Origin: Crenobacter cavernae
GTDB lineage: Bacteria > Pseudomonadota > Gammaproteobacteria > Burkholderiales > Chromobacteriaceae
Length of the DNA: 64,000 bases
Direction: 5' to 3'
Assembly (NCBI RefSeq): GCF_003355495.1
Contig: NZ_CP031337.1
Coordinates: 248,001-312,000, forward strand
The position numbers and the translations under genes are program-made. The notes beneath the pieces are model-generated. The model ran no database searches, was not told the DNA's origin, and worked only from the letters and a program-made list of their open reading frames with translations. Shown piece after piece: positions 1 to 6,247 of this stretch. Numbering within the stretch: the stretch's first letter is position 1; each line of letters opens with the position of its first letter.

Positions 1-1
1 C

Positions 2-703
2 GGCGGCGAGCTTCTCTCGAAGCTAGGCCGAGAAGTGAACTGGCAGGTGGAAACGGTGGCCAAAAACTGGCCCGTTGACCATGATGGTCAGGAGCCCGAC
101 CTGGTCGTGGCCATCGCTTCACATCGGATGGCTATCCTAGTCGAGATCGCGAGTCGAGTATTCCCCTCATCGCTCTCCCTGCACTACAAGCAGCACAATC
201 TTCCCTGCATGGTCATCAGTTTGAATGCGGTGCTCACCCAGTTGGTCGACTATCAGAAGTCCATCAGCCTTGAGACGCTCAACCGTTTGTTGCTGAGGGA
301 ACCATCCTGCCGCTATTGGTTGTGGCACCCGAAGGTAGATGAAATGCGCGAGCAACTCGTGCAAAAGGTGCGTGAGCAGCATGCTCGGCACCAGTGGTTC
401 GGCAAGCGTGGGACAGCAGCCGTTCCCGTTCACCTCCCCGAGCTGCCTCCGATCAAGGCATCGCCATCCGGTTGGATGTGGAACCGACACATCCCCTTGG
501 CGAGTGCTATACAGCGTGCCATCCATAAAGTGGGCATACCGTTTGGCAAGCAAAGCTATTTGGAGGCATTTCTGGGCAACCCCGGGACCTTTCGGGAAAA
601 GGATTTCCCAGATCCTCTGCAATGGGCGTTGCGAATGTCAGCGCAAGAACATGGAAAGTACATCGAACTGCTCAAAGAGCTGGCGATGATTAAAAAAGAA
701 TAG
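2..703 (+). CDS. CoiA-like / PD-(D/E)xK-fold protein, 5' partial
   Basis: The reading frame is open to the left edge, so the true start lies upstream; the GTG at 35 is only the first internal start-like codon. The visible part has a restriction-endonuclease-like core: an EPDLVV strand, then an ILVEIASR strand about 15 residues later, then LPCMVISLN, which recalls CoiA-type proteins (PD...ExK order). A helix-rich tail with a basic stretch (residues about 110-140 from the GTG) follows. It lies at the edge of the low-GC island beside a Cap4-like nuclease. The family assignment is by eye and could be wrong; a generic nuclease-fold hypothetical is the fallback. Confidence 0.45.
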   Translation, partial: GGELLSKLGREVNWQVETVAKNWPVDHDGQEPDLVVAIASHRMAILVEIASRVFPSSLSLHYKQHNLPCMVISLNAVLTQLVDYQKSISLETLNRLLLREPSCRYWLWHPKVDEMREQLVQKVREQHARHQWFGKRGTAAVPVHLPELPPIKASPSGWMWNRHIPLASAIQRAIHKVGIPFGKQSYLEAFLGNPGTFREKDFPDPLQWALRMSAQEHGKYIELLKELAMIKKE

Positions 704-731
704 GGCTAGCTGTGTTCGGACGGAGTATATC

Positions 732-750
732 CATGCAATGTTTTTGCATG
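732..750. promoter_or_regulatory. 7-bp inverted repeat upstream of Cap4-like gene
   Basis: CATGCAA at 732-738 and TTGCATG at 744-750 are perfect inverted arms with a 5-nt centre. The site lies 50 bp upstream of the GTG at 802 and 28 bp after the preceding stop. No T-run follows, so an operator is at least as likely as a terminator. Confidence 0.3.
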
Positions 751-801
751 CTCCCGAACAGCTAGTTGATTATTCACCACTCACAACAGAGGGAGTTCTC
801 T

Positions 802-2322
802 GTGTCTGCACAGGGTACGAATGCCATCATGGGGTTCACATTCCAGGATCAGGTCGCATTAAATTACGCTCTCAGGATGTTGGACGAGCCGGCACTTATC
901 GCTGTCTACGCCGAGGCAACGGGCAACAAAGGAAGTACGGAGCGGGTCTTTATCGACGACATCATTCTGTCCTTCAATACTGGCGCACAGACTTTCGTGC
1001 AAGTTAAAAGCGCGTCCCCCGGAAAGGCCGGCTGGTCTATCAGAGAGCTGTCGAGAGCAAATGAGCTCGGCAAGTTAATCTCACAACTCGCTCTTTGCCA
1101 TACCAGCATTGTTGAATTGGTGTGCCCTCACGGATTTGGCGATCTGGAAGAGTTGCGACAAGATACGCGTCAGTATTTTGACCTTGCCGCCTTTCAGGGC
1201 AATGCGAGTGCCGCTGCCAAAAAACGTCTGAGCGACTTTTGTCGCTTTTCCAGTATTTCGGAAGAAAGTGCATTTTGCTACTTAGCACGGATTCAGTTTG
1301 GAGAGCGATTCAGTGAGGAGGGTTGGAGAAAACAAGCGCTTAATCAGATTGCACGACATACCACCTCGACCCAGGCCGTATTTAACGCGCTTCTGATCCT
1401 GATACGCGACCATCAAGCCAAAAACAACCCCGCCTTACCTAGCCTACTGACTGTCCAAGTAATCAGGGAAATTCTGTTGGCTAACGACAGTACTCAGCTT
1501 ACAAGGCCATGCCTTGACGACAATCAGAGAGGTCCTTGGCGATTCGAGACAGAACGTCATGTACTAGGAATCCGTCTCATTCGGATCGATGAGGAAGGCC
1601 AACCAGAAGACTCCTGGGAGAAGCCCTCCCCCCGTTTTGATCTGGCCATTCGGCCTCGGAACGATATAGGGGGCTGGAATATCGATGGGTTGGTAAAAAG
1701 TCTGCAACAAGGCAGTCTTGTCTTGCCCAGCTTTTCGCCACTCTGCTGCGATCGCTTGGCCAGAAGTGTCGTTGGCATACACAGCTATGAAACTCGTATC
1801 ATTCCACCACCGCCATCCCACTGGCTACGTCGACTGTCATGTGCCTTATTCGGAGAGCGATTTACTATAAAACCTGAGCGCATATTCTCGGCATTTAACA
1901 CACTCTACACAAATGGGGAGCTAGTGTTGAGTGATGCACTTTCTATTTATCCTGAAGGTGAACAAGGCACTCGGGTTTTTCCACCAGACTTCGAACAACG
2001 ATTCGTGGCAACGTTGGACAGCGCTAGGGCCGCACTACGCACACTCGGTTGCTCAGAACCATATGAGGTGCGGGTAAATATCATCGGTGTTGGGGGGCTT
2101 GGCTTGACCATCCTTGATGCTGGAGGTAACCCAAGTGAGGTGGCTACTCCAGAAGGGGAAGCTGCCATACTTGATGGGGAATGTATGATTACCTCACCTG
2201 AGGCTACTTCGCTAGCCACACTTATGCCGTTCTTTGAAAAGGTTTGGCACAATTTTCATTACTCTCGCCCAGACCACTATGATCAGCTCGCCATACTTCC
2301 CGTAGCTGCAGCCCCTGGGTAG
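802..2322 (+). CDS. Cap4/DUF4297-like dsDNA nuclease, putative defence effector
   Basis: 506 aa. The N-terminal ~100 residues carry the pattern of the DUF4297/Cap4 nuclease family: GFTFQDQVAL (residues 11-20), an acidic strand ending at E38, DD at 52-53 and FVQVKS at 65-70. E38, D53, Q67 and K69 would be the PD-(D/E)xK metal-binding set. In characterised Cap4 proteins this domain cleaves DNA and is fused to a nucleotide-sensing SAVED domain; the C-terminal ~350 residues here show no SAVED signature I recognise. The GTG at 802 is chosen because AGAGGGA sits 7 nt upstream; an upstream TTG at 766 lacks a ribosome site. It is in the low-GC island with other candidate defence genes. Function is inferred. 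Confidence 0.55.
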   Translation: MSAQGTNAIMGFTFQDQVALNYALRMLDEPALIAVYAEATGNKGSTERVFIDDIILSFNTGAQTFVQVKSASPGKAGWSIRELSRANELGKLISQLALCHTSIVELVCPHGFGDLEELRQDTRQYFDLAAFQGNASAAAKKRLSDFCRFSSISEESAFCYLARIQFGERFSEEGWRKQALNQIARHTTSTQAVFNALLILIRDHQAKNNPALPSLLTVQVIREILLANDSTQLTRPCLDDNQRGPWRFETERHVLGIRLIRIDEEGQPEDSWEKPSPRFDLAIRPRNDIGGWNIDGLVKSLQQGSLVLPSFSPLCCDRLARSVVGIHSYETRIIPPPPSHWLRRLSCALFGERFTIKPERIFSAFNTLYTNGELVLSDALSIYPEGEQGTRVFPPDFEQRFVATLDSARAALRTLGCSEPYEVRVNIIGVGGLGLTILDAGGNPSEVATPEGEAAILDGECMITSPEATSLATLMPFFEKVWHNFHYSRPDHYDQLAILPVAAAPG

Positions 2323-2388
2323 ACGTGTTGCCAGAACCCATGCTCTCCGCCAGAATTCCCTCAGGATTTAATTTGAAGGTAGCCAGAT

Positions 2389-2628
2389 ATGCCAGTGATG
2401 AGCCGAACTAGCCGCCAGCGGCTTGAAGATGAACTTAGAGCCCGTTTTGAAAAGCTACTTGAGACCATTCAAGAAAGAGACTTGGTTCACCCTGGAGAAG
2501 GGGTGAAAGGTCAAGGCGAATGGACAAAGCCAGAGACCATGTGCGGGCTTATAGGTACAGACATGAGTAGGCGTCTGGCGGTAGAGGACTTCAAAGCAAT
2601 TTTGGCTGAAGTTAAATCACTCAAGTGA
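2389..2628 (+). CDS. Small hypothetical protein (79 aa)
   Basis: An Arg/Glu-rich, helix-predicted 79-aa product following the Cap4-like gene after 66 bp, with a weak GAAGG about 11 nt before the ATG. A second in-frame ATG (Met4) is possible. The N-terminal half looks like one amphipathic helix. I recognise no family; it could be a partner, antitoxin-like or regulatory protein for a neighbouring effector, but nothing in the sequence proves this. Confidence 0.45.
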   Translation: MPVMSRTSRQRLEDELRARFEKLLETIQERDLVHPGEGVKGQGEWTKPETMCGLIGTDMSRRLAVEDFKAILAEVKSLK

Positions 2629-2812
2629 TTTCGGCATAGGCGAGGAATGCCTACTGGAGCCGGTGCAACCACCTTGATCCGAACCTCGCTCTCGCATACC
2701 CTCAAGGAGTTCGCCGCGATGCTAAAGGGCGACGACCATCGTGATGGTTGCACGCTATATCCCTCAACTACACTTTTTTCTATTCTCCTTATAACCGTCT
2801 CTCACGAACATC

Positions 2813-3919
2813 ATGGACGCCGAAGCTAGAAATCGCCACCTTAACGACATTGCCCAATCACTTCGAGATGGCCGACCAATGGAGCCCATCTCCGTCCGAG
2901 AGCTCATCGGCTGGTTCAATGCGCTTCGGAGAGGAGCGAACGTGAATTGGTTGGTTCGACGTGCGCTCGAGCACGCCGGCCTAATCACAGAGCCCGACTT
3001 CGAAGGCTCGCACATTGACGGCCGCGTTCAGCTCGCGCTCCCCAATGCGCTGCAGGAGCCACAAGTGGATGAGGAACCCGGCCAACAGGCCGTCAACCAA
3101 CCCGCGGCTCAAGATTTACAAGCTGTGGTCGAATTTGTTGGCGGTGCTGGCGTGGAGCCGGCATATCGGGTAAGCCGACTGCTTGATCCTAGATTGCAGC
3201 TAGTCACTATCGGTCCAGACGCCACGTTGGAAGAGGCTGCGACCTTGATGTTGCGGCACGATTATTCCCAGCTTCCTGTCATGACCAACGAGCGGGATGT
3301 TCGCGGGGTTGTTAGTTGGGAAAGCATTGGGCCTGCGATGACACTAAGTCAACCGACACCCCGCTTCGTTCGCGAATGTATGCGGCCTCAGGTCGAAGTT
3401 AAGACAACCGATTCGATTTTCCAAGTAATCAATCGAATAATCGAAAGCTCGTACGTGTTGGTACGCGATGAGCGGCGCGTGGTCGTTGGAATCCTAACCA
3501 CCACTGACCTTAGCCAACAGTTCCAAGACCTTGCTGAACCATTCCTGCTCATTGGTGAAATTGAAAACCATATCCGAGCACTGATCGACGGTCGCTTCAC
3601 TCAGCGGGAGCTGGAGGCCGTGCGCAACGAGAATGATCCCGAACGCGCAATCGAATCTGTGGCTGACCTGACACTGGGAGAGCATGTCAGGCTGATCCAG
3701 AATCATGACAACTGGGCACGCTTGGGGCTCCGAGCTGACCGTGGCGTTTTTGTAAAGGAGCTAGATGTGATACGTCAACTTCGCAATGATGTCATGCACT
3801 TTGACTCAGATCGGATTACCGACGTAGAGCGAGGCTTACTCCGAAACTTTGTTCAGTTTCTTCACCAGCTAAAGGCGTACCAGCCTGTTGCCGCCGCAGG
3901 TGCAGCGGTCCCAGTGTAG
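2813..3919 (+). CDS. CBS-pair protein with C-terminal HEPN-type (Rx4H) domain
   Basis: 368 aa in four parts. Residues about 8-72 form a small domain (SVRELIGWFNALRRG ... LITEPDF) of a kind I associate with defence-linked proteins. Residues 75-120 are a Gln/Ala/Glu-rich linker. Two CBS motifs lie at about 128-180 and 186-240, each with the usual TLEEAATLML / SIFQVINRII helix and G-V/I-strand. The C-terminal ~120 residues are helical and contain R324-N-x3-H329 (LRNDVMH), the Rx4-6H catalytic motif of HEPN RNases. CBS pairs bind adenosyl ligands, so a ligand-gated RNase is a reasonable inference. No signal peptide or membrane segment. Upstream start context is weak; ATG at 2813 is the first sensible start. 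Confidence 0.6.
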   Translation: MDAEARNRHLNDIAQSLRDGRPMEPISVRELIGWFNALRRGANVNWLVRRALEHAGLITEPDFEGSHIDGRVQLALPNALQEPQVDEEPGQQAVNQPAAQDLQAVVEFVGGAGVEPAYRVSRLLDPRLQLVTIGPDATLEEAATLMLRHDYSQLPVMTNERDVRGVVSWESIGPAMTLSQPTPRFVRECMRPQVEVKTTDSIFQVINRIIESSYVLVRDERRVVVGILTTTDLSQQFQDLAEPFLLIGEIENHIRALIDGRFTQRELEAVRNENDPERAIESVADLTLGEHVRLIQNHDNWARLGLRADRGVFVKELDVIRQLRNDVMHFDSDRITDVERGLLRNFVQFLHQLKAYQPVAAAGAAVPV

Positions 3920-4223
3920 GCAGTGGGATTTTGTCGACAAGGTCTATTGGACACTGCCGGTTGTCCGCTCCTAGACTGGGGCCGGAAGACACGCGAAAGC
4001 CTACAATACGCTGCGGAGCAACCATTGTTCCGCCCGTCCAAACCTCCGCTTTGGGCCGATAGCGGCCGTCAGTCATGGGGGGGTACTAGCTAGGCTCCTA
4101 AGATTGGCCATGTGAATTGGCCTACTGAGCTAGGGTGGTGACAAAACGAGGCCAGGGGAGCCCATCTTTGAGGTGAGTGCTGGCTACAGCCTCCTGGTCT
4201 CATCACAGCACTGATGAAATGAA
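3920..4223. other. Intergenic region, no gene seen
   Basis: About 300 bp between the CBS-HEPN and HNH genes without a convincing ORF. A stretch near 4050-4075 (TTTGGGCCGATAGCGGCC) resembles wording common in pseudomonad intergenic DNA, which is in keeping with imported sequence. A GATGAAATGAAATGAAA run directly precedes the HNH gene's ATG. No terminator or promoter could be assigned firmly. Confidence 0.4.
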
Positions 4224-5729
4224 ATGAAAGCTAATCTCTTAAATGAGTACCAGGCGGCCGCCTTGATAGGTATGTCTCCTGAGCTCCTCCAATATCTGAC
4301 AAGCCATCAAGCCAAGTGGAGGGATTCACGCAAGTTGGCCATTGCAAAAATGGCCGATGGTGCACTGTACTTTGAGGAGGCCGAGCTGAAGAGCTACGAT
4401 GCCTGGCTCAGAGCTCCTTGGCCTGCCAAAGACGACAAGCGCCCTGCACTCCCCGACGCCATTAGAGAGGAAATTCGACTCGAGGCGAACTTGGAGTGTG
4501 CGCTCTGCAAATCCTCAGGCCAGGCGGGAGAGGCGGCGCATATAGACCCTGTGCACACGGGCAGAAGCAACCATCCGCACAACCTGATTTGGCTATGCGC
4601 CAACCACCACACCAAGTTCGATAACGGTTGTTTTGGCCCTAAGGGCGCTGATAACGAGGTCATCGTTGCTCTGAAGCGAGGCCTACATCATTTCAAGCGG
4701 ATCGCTTGGCAGGGGCAAGCCGAGGTATGCAAACAGATTGCTGCCACGCTTTCCCTGTGTAGCGAGATGCGGGAGAAGCTAGCGCGCGCAACCCAGAAGG
4801 TCGAGGTGGATGCTGTCGAGCGGATTGCAAAGGAGGCTTTGGCACAGCTACCCAAATTTGCCTCCCAACCGGGTTTAGATGCGGTGCGGCCAACCCTGAC
4901 CCGATTGGCAGATCAGCTCGCAGCAGGACAGGCTCGAAGGGGGACCACCACCAGGAAACAGTTGGAAACCGCTGCTTCATTTGAGGAAGAGTTCTTGCTA
5001 AATAGCGGGTTGGTATGGTGTCCGCTGTGCAAGGGAACCAAAACCCACAATGGCTACGACTGCCCTGTTTGTTCCGGGGATGGCTCAGTAGACAAAGACC
5101 TCCAGGTTAACCTTACCGAGTTCGAACTGGTCAAGTGTCAGCTCTGCAGTGGTGAGGGAAGCTACGAGCACGGGGACTGCCCTGCCTGCGGCGGTGAGGG
5201 TGAATTAGAGCGCCGGTTCGCAGAACAATTCGATTTCAGCCAGTTTGACATAGTTCCCTGCCAGCTCTGCCGTGGCAAGGGCAAGTTGCAAGGGGATGAC
5301 TGTCCGGCGTGCTACGGGGAGGGTGAGATGGCGCGGGGTGCGGCAGAGCGGATTGACTTTATCGACTTTGAAGAGGTGGACTGTCCTCTCTGTGATGGCG
5401 AGGGCCGCTATAACGGTGATGACTGCCCCGAGTGTCAGGGTAACCGGACAATGCAAAGGCGCTATGCGGACCGCGTGGACGTTTCGAAATACGATCTCCA
5501 ACAATGCCCTATTTGCAAGGGCAAGGGCCAGTACCTTGGTGAGGACTGTCCCGCGTGTGGTGGGGAGGGGTCTATGTCCACCGGGGCAGCGGAGCAGCTG
5601 GATCGTTCCCTGTACGAACTGGTGAAGTGTCCGGCGTGCAGAGGCAAGGGGGTAATCGATGACGGTGACTGCTACGCATGCGGAGGGGATCGGATGATGC
5701 TGAGATGCTACGCCGAACGTCTTGAATAG
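4224..5729 (+). CDS. HNH endonuclease fused to six DnaJ-like zinc modules
   Basis: 501 aa. Residues about 5-60 look like a MerR/excisionase-type helix-turn-helix (EYQAAALIGMSPELLQYL). The HNH nuclease is at 88-135: zinc pairs C92/C95 and C125, AAHIDP with H106, N120 and HH at 128-129 before FD. A helical linker runs to about 260. Then six tandem modules begin at C266, C305, C346, C387, C428 and C469, a 41-residue period. Each has CxxCxG(x)G followed by a DCPxCxG(x)G pair, the signature of the DnaJ cysteine-rich domain. The period is also visible in DNA (123 bp). Such long arrays on an HNH protein are unusual; the zinc array could bind DNA, RNA or unfolded protein. No J-domain is present. Likely a defence or mobile-element nuclease, by inference. 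Confidence 0.7.
   Translation: MKANLLNEYQAAALIGMSPELLQYLTSHQAKWRDSRKLAIAKMADGALYFEEAELKSYDAWLRAPWPAKDDKRPALPDAIREEIRLEANLECALCKSSGQAGEAAHIDPVHTGRSNHPHNLIWLCANHHTKFDNGCFGPKGADNEVIVALKRGLHHFKRIAWQGQAEVCKQIAATLSLCSEMREKLARATQKVEVDAVERIAKEALAQLPKFASQPGLDAVRPTLTRLADQLAAGQARRGTTTRKQLETAASFEEEFLLNSGLVWCPLCKGTKTHNGYDCPVCSGDGSVDKDLQVNLTEFELVKCQLCSGEGSYEHGDCPACGGEGELERRFAEQFDFSQFDIVPCQLCRGKGKLQGDDCPACYGEGEMARGAAERIDFIDFEEVDCPLCDGEGRYNGDDCPECQGNRTMQRRYADRVDVSKYDLQQCPICKGKGQYLGEDCPACGGEGSMSTGAAEQLDRSLYELVKCPACRGKGVIDDGDCYACGGDRMMLRCYAERLE
5014..5727 (+). repeat. Six tandem 123-bp coding repeats (zinc modules)
   Basis: Cysteine-pair modules start at nucleotide 5019, 5136, 5259, 5382, 5505 and 5628; the last five intervals are 117, 123, 123, 123 and 123 bp. 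Copies have diverged in sequence but keep both CxxC pairs, which indicates selection on the metal sites rather than recent duplication. Confidence 0.75.
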
Positions 5730-6121
5730 CATAACTTAAGCGCGCGTTAGCCATACGTGCTAGCGACTAGGCGAGGTTAAGGAGCTTTCCCAAAGTAGAA
5801 AGAATCTAAGGCGCCTTTGTCGCACTTCCACCTAATGCAGTAGCGACCGCGATGCAGCTACGGATTTGGCTTGAGAAGCTGCAGCGAGAGTCACGCCACA
5901 GTTTTTATTTTTCAGGTAACGCCACTGTAAGCCATTGATTTTAATTGTCTTGCAACTTTTTCTCATAAATATCGCAAGTTTTGTAGGAATTCTTCACGTA
6001 GTCTGCACATCCTGAGGTACTCGTGCGTGCGCACGACAGTGAAAAAATCCTTAGAAATCAAGGGCCGCATTTTTCACGAACTCTGCAAACCTACAGCCGT
6101 CGCAAACGACGGCGGACACAC
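5730..6121. other. AT-rich right flank of the accessory block
   Basis: No credible gene. The stretch at about 5900-6010 is markedly AT-rich compared with the DNA to the right. A 7-bp inverted repeat (TCGTGCG-TG-CGCACGA, 6021-6036) lies inside it. Composition switches to the high-GC core at about 6120. No tRNA, direct repeat or integrase was seen to mark an insertion end. Confidence 0.5.
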
Positions 6122-6163
6122 AAAAGCCTGGCCGAGCCCCCAAGGGGGCTCAGCCAGGCTTTT
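6122..6163. terminator. Bidirectional hairpin at island/core boundary
   Basis: A 20-bp stem (AAAAGCCTGGC...GAGCCCCC against GGGGGCTC...GCCAGGCTTTT) with an AA loop and one mismatch. T-runs flank both sides, so it probably ends the minus-strand GGDEF-EAL gene and may also stop read-through from the island. Confidence 0.75.
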
Positions 6164-6247
6164 GGTTTGAGCCGCGCCTGCGGCCGGTCGGTCGGGCCTT
6201 CGCGACGCTTCGCTCAGCCAGTCCAAGCCTGGGAACGGATCGGAGGC

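Noticed and set aside
3990..4100. Integron-like or IS-like sequence upstream of the HNH gene
   Set aside because: Only a short phrase resembles pseudomonad intergenic DNA; no attC fold, inverted repeats or transposase were found.
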